Source: CALKJU01 sp046349355 (lineage in GTDB: Bacteria; Pseudomonadota; Alphaproteobacteria; Geminicoccales; Geminicoccaceae). From it: a stretch of 64,000 bases of DNA. Positions within the stretch are counted from its first letter, which is position 1, and the number at the start of each line of letters is the position of its first letter. A program made the position numbers and the translations under genes. The stretch is from NCBI GenBank assembly GCA_046349355.1, contig JAXMCM010000022.1, forward strand, positions 124,001 to 188,000, read 5' to 3'. Below, in pieces: positions 24,757 to 33,053 of this stretch. The notes below the pieces were generated by a model. It did not search any database. It was not told where the DNA came from and saw nothing but the letters and a program-made list of their open reading frames with translations.

Positions 24757-26478
24757 TCAGCCGGCGCGGGCCAGCCGGATCACGCCGCTCGTCGCCGGGA
24801 TGGCCTCGCCGAGCAGCTGGGCGGTCAGCGCCGGCTCGGCCACCGGCCGCGAGAACAGGTAGCCCTGCGCGCTGTCGCAGCCCTCGCGGATCAGGAACTG
24901 CCGCTGCGCCTCGGTCTCCACACCCTCCGCCAGCACCTGCTTGCCGAAGGTCCGGGCCAGCCCGATGATCGTCCGCACGATCGCCTCGTCGGTCCGCTCC
25001 TGGCCGATGTCGGCGAGGAACGAGCGGTCGATCTTGATCTTGCTGACCGGCAGCCGCTTCAGGTAGGCGAGCGAGCTGTAGCCGGTGCCGAAGTCGTCGA
25101 TGGCGAGCTGCACGCCCATCTCGGCGATCCGCTCGAGCGCGCGCCGCAGCAGGATCTCCGACGGATCGACGAACAGGCTCTCGGTCAGCTCGAGCTCCAG
25201 CGAGCCGGCCGGCAGGCCGCTCTCCGACAGCGACTTGCCGACGAGGTTGAGCAGGTCCTGCTGGCGCAGCTGGGCGGCGCTGAGGTTGACGGCGATGCTG
25301 AGCGGCAGGCCGCGGTCGTGCAGGCGGCGGCCGGCGCGGCAGGCCTCGCCGAGCACCCAGGCGCCAAGCGGGCGGATCAGGCCGGTCGCCTCGGCCACCG
25401 GAATGAACGAGGCCGGCGGGATCATGCCGCGCTCGCGGTGCGGCCAGCGCAGCAGGCCCTCGACGCCGACGACCTGGCCGCTGCGCAGATCGATCTGCGG
25501 CTGGTAGTGCAGCTGGAAGTCGCCGTTCTCGATGGCGATGCGCAGGTCGCGCTCGAAGGAGCGGCGCGCCTTGAGGACCTGGTCGGTGCGCTTGGAGAAG
25601 ACGCGGGCGCGACCGCCGCCGGCACGCTTGGCCTCGCCCAGGGCCATCTCGGCGCAGCGCAGGACCGGCTCCAGTGTCGGACCGCCGTCCGGGAAGATGG
25701 CGATGCCGACGCTGACCGACAGCTCGAGCTCGACGCTGTCGACGACCAGGAGCCGCCCCAGCTGCTCGACGATGCCGGCGCCGCAGCTCTCGCCGGCCGG
25801 CTCGTCGGCCACGGCGGCGGTGAGCAGCGCGAAGCGGTCGCCGCCGAGCCTGGCCAGCAGTGCCGGCTCGGCCGCCGTCGGCGTCAGCCGCCTGGCCACC
25901 TGGCGCAGCACGAGGTCGCCGACGCGGTAGCCGTGATAGCCGTTGATGTCGTTGAAGCCGTCGATGTCGACGAGGACCACGCCGAGGCGTCCGCCCTGCC
26001 GGAGGGCGAGCGCCAGCATGTCCTCGGCGCGGCGCTTGAACGCGCCGGCGTCGAGCAGGCCGGTCAGCGGGTCGGGCGGGTCGACGGGTGCCGGCGACGC
26101 AGGGGCGGTCGCGTCGGCGACCCCGGCGCCGTTGTCGATGCCGCGCGCCAGATGCAGGGCCAGCACCGAGGCGGCGACGAGTCCGGCGACGCCCAGGGCC
26201 ATGGCGGTGACACCGAGCAGGGCGGCGTCGTCCAGCACGGTCGCGCCGAGCAGCAGCATGGCGACCGCCAGCACTGCGGCGAGCGCCGGCCCGAACAGGA
26301 TCCGGCTGCGCAGCAGCGGTGCCGCCTGCTCGCGCGATACGCGAGCATCCCCGGCCGTCGGCAGGGCCGGTCGGGTCATGGCAAGGCGACCGTCGACCGA
26401 TCGACTACCGGTCCAGCGGCGGCCGGCGTCGTCGTTCGGAGACCAAGGAGATAGCGCGGCGACGACGTGGGTCGACAT
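24757..26478 (-). CDS. GGDEF-EAL membrane protein: degenerate cyclase domain, likely cyclic-di-GMP phosphodiesterase
   Basis: A 573-residue signalling protein. Two membrane helices lie at about 57-80 and 85-110, with no sizeable sensor domain between them. The GGDEF domain carries GGDRF at about 212-216, so the catalytic-site glutamate is replaced by arginine and cyclase activity is unlikely. The EAL domain is better kept: the EAL motif is EGL (Glu340 retained), followed by ELTES, DDFGTGYSS, KIDRSF and AEGVET, so phosphodiesterase activity is plausible. The ATG at 26478 is chosen because GGAGGG lies ten bases upstream; the internal ATG at 26379 has none. A 12-base inverted repeat sits 40-84 bases upstream of the start. 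Confidence 0.85.
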   Translation of the reverse strand: MSTHVVAALSPWSPNDDAGRRWTGSRSVDGRLAMTRPALPTAGDARVSREQAAPLLRSRILFGPALAAVLAVAMLLLGATVLDDAALLGVTAMALGVAGLVAASVLALHLARGIDNGAGVADATAPASPAPVDPPDPLTGLLDAGAFKRRAEDMLALALRQGGRLGVVLVDIDGFNDINGYHGYRVGDLVLRQVARRLTPTAAEPALLARLGGDRFALLTAAVADEPAGESCGAGIVEQLGRLLVVDSVELELSVSVGIAIFPDGGPTLEPVLRCAEMALGEAKRAGGGRARVFSKRTDQVLKARRSFERDLRIAIENGDFQLHYQPQIDLRSGQVVGVEGLLRWPHRERGMIPPASFIPVAEATGLIRPLGAWVLGEACRAGRRLHDRGLPLSIAVNLSAAQLRQQDLLNLVGKSLSESGLPAGSLELELTESLFVDPSEILLRRALERIAEMGVQLAIDDFGTGYSSLAYLKRLPVSKIKIDRSFLADIGQERTDEAIVRTIIGLARTFGKQVLAEGVETEAQRQFLIREGCDSAQGYLFSRPVAEPALTAQLLGEAIPATSGVIRLARAG

Positions 26479-26517
26479 CGCGGCAGCACCCTCCGCAGCA
26501 AAGGCGGTAGAAACCAG

Positions 26518-26562
26518 AAGGTTGCAAGTAGGCTTATCATAGGTTCACTGACTTGCAACCTT
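26518..26562. repeat. 12-bp perfect inverted repeat, possible operator
   Basis: AAGGTTGCAAGT (26518-26529) and ACTTGCAACCTT (26551-26562) are exact reverse complements with a 21-base spacer. The element lies just upstream of the EAL gene start and overlaps the last codons of the gene before it. It is in an AT-richer patch unlike the surrounding DNA. No T-run follows on either strand, so a protein-binding site is more likely than an intrinsic terminator. Confidence 0.55.
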
Positions 26563-27180
26563 TCTCTCTTCAAAGTTGCTTTCGGAGCCTCTGGTGTGCG
26601 CCGACGCCACGTCGGCCACGACGATGTCTTCGGCCGGATCGCCCGCGAGGCGGAACGTCGACAGGAAGACGGCCGCCAGCAGCTTCCGCCGCGGCGACGG
26701 CTCCTGCCAGCGCCCGGCCTGCCATCGCGCCAGGCCGCACGGCATGAGTATCGGTCGGCGCGCGGCCAGCGCCAGTGAGTAACGGCGACCCTCATCGACC
26801 AGGCGCCGGCATTGCGGCGGCGACAGCCGCTCGTCGCCGACCCGCAGGCGTTGCGGCCAGCCCTGCGCCCGGATCCACGCCGTCGTGGCCGCCGCGAATC
26901 CGGTCTCGGCCGCGGGGTCGCCGAGCGCCCGCAGGGTGCGGGCCCGGTTGGTCAGCGCCGCGGCGAGCCGCGGATCGTCCGGCGCGAAGGCCTCGCTTGC
27001 GAGGTCCACGGCCGCGGCAAAAGACAGCAGGGCCGCGCCGGGCCTGCCGCCGGACATGGCCAGCACGCCGGCCAGCGACGCCTGCTCCCAGCCCGTGTCG
27101 GCGGAAGACCAGTGTCGCTGCCGACCGTCGGCGAGACGGGCGAGGTCCGCGGACCGTGCGGCCGCCGTCATCGCACGCAA
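26545..27180 (-). CDS. Unknown protein with TPR-like helical segment
   Basis: I do not recognise this 211-residue protein. Its middle holds helical Ala/Leu-rich stretches with a TPR-like DPRLAAALTNRARTLRALGD, and its C-terminus (ESNFEERKVASQ) is in an AT-richer patch. No signal peptide or membrane helix is seen. The first ATG is at 27180, with an alternative at 27171. The stop lies inside the spacer of the inverted repeat. It precedes the EAL gene on the same strand by about 67 bases, so the two may be linked. That it is a real gene is likely from its position and length but not proved by homology. Confidence 0.5.
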   Translation of the reverse strand: MRAMTAAARSADLARLADGRQRHWSSADTGWEQASLAGVLAMSGGRPGAALLSFAAAVDLASEAFAPDDPRLAAALTNRARTLRALGDPAAETGFAAATTAWIRAQGWPQRLRVGDERLSPPQCRRLVDEGRRYSLALAARRPILMPCGLARWQAGRWQEPSPRRKLLAAVFLSTFRLAGDPAEDIVVADVASAHTRGSESNFEERKVASQ

Positions 27181-27381
27181 CTTGGGCGCTCCTCGTTTTC
27201 TTCAGGTTCCTGCCGGACCTGTCATGAGGGAAGGTAGAACCAAGCCGGCGGCGTGTTAAGGCCCGGCAGGATACACCACCCGTTCGTGAGGGCGACCGGT
27301 GCTGGCGTATTCGCGAAGGCGCTGGCAGGACGAAGCGGATCACGTTCCGCGACCGGGCGGAAGGACGGACGGGGAGGTACG

Positions 27382-29061
27382 ATGCGTTCCGACATCGAGA
27401 TCGCGCGTGCGGCGACGATGCAGCCGATCGAGGCGGTGGCCGGGCGGCTGGCCATTCCGGACACGGCGCTGCACCGCTACGGCCGGCACATCGCCAAGCT
27501 CGACATGGACTACCTCGAGAGCCTGGCGGATCGTCCCGAGGGCCGGCTGGTGCTGGTGACGGCGATCAACCCGACCCCCGCCGGCGAAGGCAAGACGACC
27601 ACCACGGTCGGTCTCGGCGACGGCCTGAACCGCATCGGCAAGCGCGCCGCCATCTGCCTGCGCGAGCCGTCGCTGGGTCCGTGCTTCGGCATGAAGGGCG
27701 GCGCCGCCGGCGGCGGCTACGCCCAGGTCGTGCCGATGGAGACGATCAACCTCCACTTCACCGGCGACTTCCACGCCATCGGCAGCGCCCACAACCTGCT
27801 CGCGGCGATGCTCGACAACCACGTCTACTGGGGCAACAGGCTGGGCATCGACAGCCGGCGCGTCGCCTGGCGCCGCGTCGTCGACATGAACGACCGGGCG
27901 CTGCGCCAGATCGTCTCCAGCCTCGGCGGCGTCGCCAACGGCTACCCGCGCGAGGACGGCTTCGACATCACCGTCGCCTCCGAGGTGATGGCGGTGTTCT
28001 GCCTCAGCGCCTCGCTGGCCGAGCTCGAGCAGCGCCTCGGCCGCATGATCGTCGCCTGGAACCGCGACAAGGCGCCGGTGACCGCGGCCGAGCTCAAGGC
28101 GTCGGGCGCCATGACCGTCCTGCTCAAGGACGCGCTGATGCCCAACCTCGTGCAGACGCTCGAGGGCAACCCGGCCTTCGTCCACGGCGGCCCGTTCGCC
28201 AACATCGCGCATGGCTGCAACTCGGTGATGGCCACCCGCAGCGCCCTGCGCCTCGCCGACTACGTCGTCACCGAGGCCGGCTTCGGCGCCGACCTCGGCG
28301 CCGAGAAGTTCTTCGACATCAAGTGCCGCAAGGCGGGCCTGCGCCCGGCCGCGGCGGTGATCGTGGCGACGATCCGGGCGCTCAAGATGCATGGCGGCGT
28401 CGCCAAGGAGGATCTCGCCGCCGAGAACATGCCGGCGCTGAAGGCGGGGCTCGCCAACCTCGCCCGGCACGTCGCCAACGTCGCCAGGTTCGGCGTTCCG
28501 GCCGTGGTCGCCCTCAACCACTTCACCAGCGACCGCGACGAGGAGCATGCGCTGGTCCGCACCTTCTGCCGCGAGGAGCTGGGCGTCGACGCGGTGATCT
28601 GCCGGCACTGGGCCGAGGGCTCGGCCGGCATCGTCCCGCTGGCCGAGGCGGTCGTGCGCCTCTGCGAGCACCCGGGCGACGCGCCCGGCTTCCGCCCGCT
28701 CTATCCGGACGACCTGCCACTCTGGGAGAAGATGCGCACGATCGCCACCCAGATCTACGGCGCCGCCGACATCACCGCCGACAAGGCGGTGCGGACCCGC
28801 TTCCGCGAGCTCGACGAGCAGGGCTACGGCCGCTTCCCGATCTGCGTCGCCAAGACCCAGTACAGCTTCTCGACCGATCCCAACCTCAAGGGGGCGCCGT
28901 CGGGGCATGTGGTACCGATCCGCGAGGTCCGCCTCGCCGGCGGTGCCGAGTTCCTGGTCGTGATCTGCGGCGAGATCATGACGATGCCAGGCCTGCCGCG
29001 CGTGCCGTCGGCGGAATCGATCCGGCTCAACGCGCAAGGCCAGGTCGAGGGCCTGTTCTGA
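27382..29061 (+). CDS. fhs: Formate-tetrahydrofolate ligase
   Basis: A 559-residue cytoplasmic enzyme that joins formate to tetrahydrofolate using ATP, giving 10-formyl-THF for one-carbon metabolism. The ATP-binding stretch TPAGEGKTTTTVGLGDGL is at about residues 65-82. Other family landmarks are LREPSLGPCFGMKGGAAGGG, NLHFTGDFHAI, DLGAEKFFDIKCR and GEIMTMPGLPRVP near the end. Length matches the family (about 556). The ATG at 27382 has GGGGAGG upstream; the longer frame is shadow. The 201-base region upstream is non-coding, with no riboswitch I can recognise. No other C1-pathway gene is adjacent. Confidence 0.95.
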   Translation: MRSDIEIARAATMQPIEAVAGRLAIPDTALHRYGRHIAKLDMDYLESLADRPEGRLVLVTAINPTPAGEGKTTTTVGLGDGLNRIGKRAAICLREPSLGPCFGMKGGAAGGGYAQVVPMETINLHFTGDFHAIGSAHNLLAAMLDNHVYWGNRLGIDSRRVAWRRVVDMNDRALRQIVSSLGGVANGYPREDGFDITVASEVMAVFCLSASLAELEQRLGRMIVAWNRDKAPVTAAELKASGAMTVLLKDALMPNLVQTLEGNPAFVHGGPFANIAHGCNSVMATRSALRLADYVVTEAGFGADLGAEKFFDIKCRKAGLRPAAAVIVATIRALKMHGGVAKEDLAAENMPALKAGLANLARHVANVARFGVPAVVALNHFTSDRDEEHALVRTFCREELGVDAVICRHWAEGSAGIVPLAEAVVRLCEHPGDAPGFRPLYPDDLPLWEKMRTIATQIYGAADITADKAVRTRFRELDEQGYGRFPICVAKTQYSFSTDPNLKGAPSGHVVPIREVRLAGGAEFLVVICGEIMTMPGLPRVPSAESIRLNAQGQVEGLF

Positions 29062-29179
29062 CGGCCGCCGGTCAGCTGGCGGTTGAATTCGGGTTGCAGC
29101 CCCGCCGGCCGGGCTAGCCGGTTGCGACGCCGCCCGGCGCGTGCGATCACCGGGCCCGCATCCAGGCGGGGGAAGGGCC

Positions 29180-29932
29180 ATGAACCGGATCGATCTCGAC
29201 GGCAGGCGGGCGGTGGTGACGGGCGGTGCCCAGGGCATCGGCCGCGCCATCACCGAACGGCTGCTCGCCTCCGGAGCCGCGGTCTCGATCTGGGACCGCG
29301 ACGCGCCGCTGCTCGATGCCACCGTCGCCGAGCTGAAGGCATCCGGGCGGGTCGAGGGTGCGGTCGTCGACGTCACCAGCCTGCCGTCGCTCGAGGCCGG
29401 CCGCGACGCCACGGTGAAGAGCCTCGGCGGCATCGACATCCTCGTCTGCAACGCCGGCATCGCCGGGCCGTCCTTCAAGAACTGGGAGTACCCGGTCGAG
29501 GAGTGGCAGAAGGTCATCGACATCGACCTCACCGGCGTCTTCCTGTGCTGCCGGGTGGTCGTGCCGCAGATGATCGCGCAGAATTACGGGCGCATCGTCA
29601 ACGTCGCCTCGATCGCCGGCAAGGAGGGCAACCCCAATGCCGGTCCCTACAGCGCCGCCAAGGCCGGCGTGATCGCGCTCACCAAGTCGCTGGGCAAGGA
29701 ACTTGCCGGCCACGACATCGCGGTGAACTGCATCACCCCGGCCGCCGCCAAGACCAAGATCTTCGACCAGATCAGCCAGCAGCACATCGACTACATGCTG
29801 GCGCGCATCCCGCGCGGCCGCTTCCTCAAGGTCGAGGAGGCCGCCGCCATGGTCGCCTGGCTCTGCTCGGCCGACAACTCGTTCACCACCGGCGCCGTGT
29901 TCGACCTGTCGGGCGGCCGCGCCACCTACTGA
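29180..29932 (+). CDS. Short-chain dehydrogenase/reductase (FabG-like)
   Basis: A 250-residue NAD(P)-dependent oxidoreductase with the classical SDR features: TGGAQGIGRA cofactor motif at about residues 13-22, NAG in ILVCNAGIAG, catalytic serine in NVASIAGKEG, and YSAAKAG with the catalytic Tyr and Lys. An aspartate in SIWDRDAP at the end of the second strand suggests NAD preference. The sequence is of the FabG type, but many such proteins are sugar or acid dehydrogenases. It follows fhs by 118 bases and precedes marC by 13. Its substrate is unknown. Confidence 0.85.
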   Translation: MNRIDLDGRRAVVTGGAQGIGRAITERLLASGAAVSIWDRDAPLLDATVAELKASGRVEGAVVDVTSLPSLEAGRDATVKSLGGIDILVCNAGIAGPSFKNWEYPVEEWQKVIDIDLTGVFLCCRVVVPQMIAQNYGRIVNVASIAGKEGNPNAGPYSAAKAGVIALTKSLGKELAGHDIAVNCITPAAAKTKIFDQISQQHIDYMLARIPRGRFLKVEEAAAMVAWLCSADNSFTTGAVFDLSGGRATY

Positions 29933-29945
29933 GCCGGCGGGCGCC

Positions 29946-30572
29946 GTGAGCGAGACCCTGCTCCTCGCCTTCACGGCGTTCATCGTCACCATCGACCCGA
30001 TCGGGCTGGTCCCGATCTATATCGGCCTGACCCGCGGCGTCTCGCCCGAGCGGCGCCGGGCGATGGCGCTCAAGGGCGTCTGCGTCGCCGCCGTCATCCT
30101 CGTGATCTTCGCGCTCCTCGGCGAGCGGGCGCTGGGAACGCTGGGCATCGGCATGCCGGCCTTCCGCATCGCCGGCGGGCTGCTGCTGCTGGCCATCGGC
30201 TTCGAGATGGTCTTCCAGCGGCGCAGCGAGCGCCGCGGCACCACGGCCGGGCAGGCGGTGGACGAGTCGCATTCCCAGGACGTCTCGGTGTTCCCGCTGG
30301 CGATCCCGCTGATCGCCGGACCGGCCGCCATCACCACGGCGATCCTCCAGGTCGGCGCGCACACCGGCGACCTCGTCGCCGAGGCCCTCGTCATCGTCGC
30401 CATGCTGGCGGTGCTGTCGCTGGTCGCCTGCACGCTGATGGCCTCGACCGTGCTGGCCTCCGTGCTGGGCCCGACCCTGGTCGGCGTGCTGTCGCGCCTG
30501 CTCGGCCTGATCCTCGCCGCCCTCGCCGTGCAGCAGGTCATCGACGGCAGCAAGGCCGCCTTCGGGCTCTAG
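29946..30572 (+). CDS. MarC-family integral membrane protein
   Basis: A 208-residue membrane protein of the MarC/UPF0056 family with about six hydrophobic helices. Family hallmarks are FIVTIDPIGLVPIYIGL in the first helix, RIAGGLLLLAIGFEMVF, and FPLAIPLIAGPAAITTAIL in the middle. The family was once linked to multiple antibiotic resistance, but that was not upheld and the function is unknown. A GTG start at 29946 follows the SDR stop by 13 bases. Confidence 0.88.
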   Translation: MSETLLLAFTAFIVTIDPIGLVPIYIGLTRGVSPERRRAMALKGVCVAAVILVIFALLGERALGTLGIGMPAFRIAGGLLLLAIGFEMVFQRRSERRGTTAGQAVDESHSQDVSVFPLAIPLIAGPAAITTAILQVGAHTGDLVAEALVIVAMLAVLSLVACTLMASTVLASVLGPTLVGVLSRLLGLILAALAVQQVIDGSKAAFGL

Positions 30573-30617
30573 GGCGGGGGACTGGTCAGGGCAGCCGGCG
30601 GTGCCAAGATAGGAGGC

Positions 30618-31316
30618 ATGACCGGCAAGCAGCTCACGCCCGGCCGCAGGGCCGAGGTCGATGCCTTCCTCGAGCAGGTCCGCCGCACCGCGCCGCGCAC
30701 CGATGGCGCCCGCGGCCGCCTGATCTTCGCCCTCGACGCCACCGCCTCGCGCCAGCCGACCTGGGACCGGGCGGCGCACGTGCAGGGGCAGATGTTCGTC
30801 GAGGCCGACCGCCTCGGCGGCCTCGATGTCCAGCTCGTCTACTATCGCGGCTTCGCCGAATGCCGGGCCAGCCGCTGGGTGGCGCGCCCGGCCGAGCTGC
30901 TGCAGCTGATGAGCGGCGTCACCTGCGCCGCCGGCCATACCCAGATCGCCCGCGTCCTGCGCCACGCCCTGAAGCAGGCGCAGGAGCGCCGCCTGCATGC
31001 CGTCGTCTTCGTCGGCGACTGCTGCGAGGAGAGCATCGACGAGCTCGGCCACCTCGCCGGCCAGCTCGGCCTCCAGGGGGTCAAGGCCTTCATGTTCCGC
31101 GAAGGCAGCGACGCCGACGCCGAGCGCGCCTTCGCCGAGGTGGCGCGGCTCACCGGCGGCGCCCACTGTCGCTTCGACGCCTCGGCGCCGGACGAGCTCC
31201 GCCAGCTCCTCGGCGCGGTCGCCGCCTTTGCCGCCGGCGGCCGGCAGGCCCTGCTGGCTGCCGCCGGCAAGGCGAGTGCCGGCCCGGTGCGGCTGCTCGC
31301 GAGCCAGGTCCGGTAG
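30618..31316 (+). CDS. VWA-domain (von Willebrand factor A-like) protein
   Basis: A 232-residue soluble protein with a VWA-like Rossmann fold. The first strand carries the metal-ion-dependent adhesion motif in a variant form: RLIFALDATASRQP, with DATAS in place of DxSxS. Later parts read AGHTQIARVLRHAL (the conserved Thr) and VVFVGDCCEES (the Asp). No signal peptide is seen, so it is probably cytoplasmic. It has an ideal AGGAGG ribosome site and precedes the J-domain gene by four bases, so the two are very likely co-expressed. A chaperone-like or assembly role with the J-domain protein is an inference. Confidence 0.75.
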   Translation: MTGKQLTPGRRAEVDAFLEQVRRTAPRTDGARGRLIFALDATASRQPTWDRAAHVQGQMFVEADRLGGLDVQLVYYRGFAECRASRWVARPAELLQLMSGVTCAAGHTQIARVLRHALKQAQERRLHAVVFVGDCCEESIDELGHLAGQLGLQGVKAFMFREGSDADAERAFAEVARLTGGAHCRFDASAPDELRQLLGAVAAFAAGGRQALLAAAGKASAGPVRLLASQVR

Positions 31317-31320
31317 CGCG

Positions 31321-32031
31321 ATGCTGTTCTGGTTCGCCGTCGGCGTCGGCCTGCTGGTCGTCATCGTCTACGGCGCGCGCTGGTTCATCAGGCTCCCGCC
31401 GCACGACCTGGCCCGCTTCGTCCGCACCTTCTCGGCCGTGGCCGCGACCCTGGCCGGCACGGGCCTGATCGCCACGGGCCGCGCCGGCCTCGTCCTGATC
31501 GTCGGCGGCGCCGCGCTGCTGGCCTGGCTGGCGCTGCGCCGCAGCCGCCGCCAGCCCGACCCGATCGGCCCCGCGGCGTCGTCGGGGCCGGCCTCGGAGG
31601 TGACGACCGACCTGCTGGCCATGCGCCTCGACCACGCCTCGGGCGAGCTGACCGGCGAGGTCCGCCGCGGCCCGCATGCCGGCCGCCCGCTGGCCTCGCT
31701 GGGCCAGAGCGACCTGCTGGAGCTGCTGGACCAGGCCCGCCGCGACGACCCGCCGTCCGTGCCGCTGCTCGAGACCTGGCTCGACCGGCACCATGTCGAC
31801 TGGCGGGCCCGGGCGCACGCCGCCGGGGCGCCGGCGGAGGCGCCGTCGGACGCCATGGACGAGGGCACGGCGCTGGAGATCCTCGGCTTGCCGCGCGGCG
31901 CCGACGCCGCTGCCGTGAAGGCCGCGCACCGCCGCCTGATGAGCCGCCTGCATCCAGACCATGGCGGCAGCGACTGGCTGGCCTCGCGGATCAATGCGGC
32001 GCGGGACTTCCTGCTCGGCTCGCAAGGCTGA
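31321..32031 (+). CDS. Membrane-anchored J-domain (DnaJ-like) protein
   Basis: A 236-residue protein with two N-terminal hydrophobic helices (at about 2-20 and 43-68), a linker and a C-terminal J-domain at about 185-234. The latter reads ALEILGLPRGADAAAVKAAHRRLMSRLHPDHGG and keeps the essential HPD triad needed to stimulate an Hsp70 ATPase. The layout resembles DjlA-like and TIM14-like membrane co-chaperones. The start follows the VWA gene stop by four bases. Its Hsp70 partner is not in the window. Confidence 0.82.
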   Translation: MLFWFAVGVGLLVVIVYGARWFIRLPPHDLARFVRTFSAVAATLAGTGLIATGRAGLVLIVGGAALLAWLALRRSRRQPDPIGPAASSGPASEVTTDLLAMRLDHASGELTGEVRRGPHAGRPLASLGQSDLLELLDQARRDDPPSVPLLETWLDRHHVDWRARAHAAGAPAEAPSDAMDEGTALEILGLPRGADAAAVKAAHRRLMSRLHPDHGGSDWLASRINAARDFLLGSQG

Positions 32032-32159
32032 CCAAAATTGCGCCACGGCCCGCCTTCCGGCGCAGCCTTGGCCGCCACTGCTTGTTGCATCGCGGCAATC
32101 ACCGCCGGTAAAAGCCGCCCTCGGCGCCAGACGGCCGGCGTCAAGTGGGGACCTGGTCG

Positions 32160-33026
32160 ATGGCGGCAATCCGCAAAGTCGTGTTCCCGGTGGCCGGGCT
32201 CGGAACCCGGATGCTCCCGGCGACCCGCAGCCTTCCCAAGGAGATGCTGCCGGTCGTCGATAAGCCGGTGATCCAGTACGCCTTCGAGGAGGCGGCGGCG
32301 GCCGGCTGCGAGGAGTTCGTCTTCGTCACCGGCCGCGGCAAGACGTTGATCGAGGACCATTTCGACCGCGCCTACGAGCTGTTCGACACGCTGGCGAGGA
32401 AGGCCAAGGAGAAGGAGCTCAGGGCGCTGGAGGCGCAGGTGCCGAAGGCGGGCGGGGTGGTCTACACCCGCCAGCAGCAGCCCCTGGGTCTCGGCCATGC
32501 CGTGTGGTGCGCGCGCCATGCCGTCGGCCGCGAGCCCTTCGGCGTCATCCTCGTCGACGACCTGATCCACAGCCGCACGCCCTGCATGGCGCAGCTCGCC
32601 GATGCGCACAGCCACACCGGCGGCAACATCATTGCCGTTATGGAAGTGCCGCACGAGCACACCGCCCGCTACGGCGTGCTGAACCCTGGTGCCGACGACG
32701 GCAGCCTCGTCGAGGTCCGCGGCCTCGTCGAGAAGCCGAAGCCGGCCGAGGCGCCGTCGCGGCTCGCCGTGATCGGCCGCTACATCCTGCTGCCCGAAGT
32801 CTTCGACCATCTCGAGCTGCAGCAGACCGGTGCCGGCGGCGAGATCCAGCTGACCGACGCCATGGCCCGGCTGATCGGCAACCAGCCGTTCCACGGGCTG
32901 CGCTTCGAGGGCCGCCGCTTCGACTGCGGCGACAAGCTCGGCTACCTCGAGGCGATCGTCGCCCTGGCCCTCGACCGGCCGGAGCTGCGTGAAGGATTTA
33001 GCGACACCTTGCGTCGTTATCTCTGA
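32160..33026 (+). CDS. galU: UTP-glucose-1-phosphate uridylyltransferase
   Basis: A 288-residue enzyme that makes UDP-glucose from UTP and glucose-1-phosphate. The nucleotide-binding loop VVFPVAGLGTRMLPATRSLPKEML is at the N-terminus. VILVDDLI holds the metal-binding aspartates, and VEKP and GEIQLTDAM are as in GalU. The ATG at 32160 is preceded by GGGGACC and follows 128 non-coding bases. It opens a three-gene set with ugd and a phosphohexomutase that provides UDP-glucose and UDP-glucuronate for surface polysaccharides. Confidence 0.93.
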   Translation: MAAIRKVVFPVAGLGTRMLPATRSLPKEMLPVVDKPVIQYAFEEAAAAGCEEFVFVTGRGKTLIEDHFDRAYELFDTLARKAKEKELRALEAQVPKAGGVVYTRQQQPLGLGHAVWCARHAVGREPFGVILVDDLIHSRTPCMAQLADAHSHTGGNIIAVMEVPHEHTARYGVLNPGADDGSLVEVRGLVEKPKPAEAPSRLAVIGRYILLPEVFDHLELQQTGAGGEIQLTDAMARLIGNQPFHGLRFEGRRFDCGDKLGYLEAIVALALDRPELREGFSDTLRRYL

Positions 33027-33053
33027 GGCCATCCTCTAGAACGGACCTGCGCC

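Noticed and set aside
27181..27381. Riboswitch upstream of fhs
   Set aside because: No recognisable glycine, SAM-II, THF or other conserved core was seen in the 201 bases.
27340..29532. 730-codon antisense frame over fhs
   Set aside because: The formate-THF ligase frame has all family motifs; the antisense translation has none.
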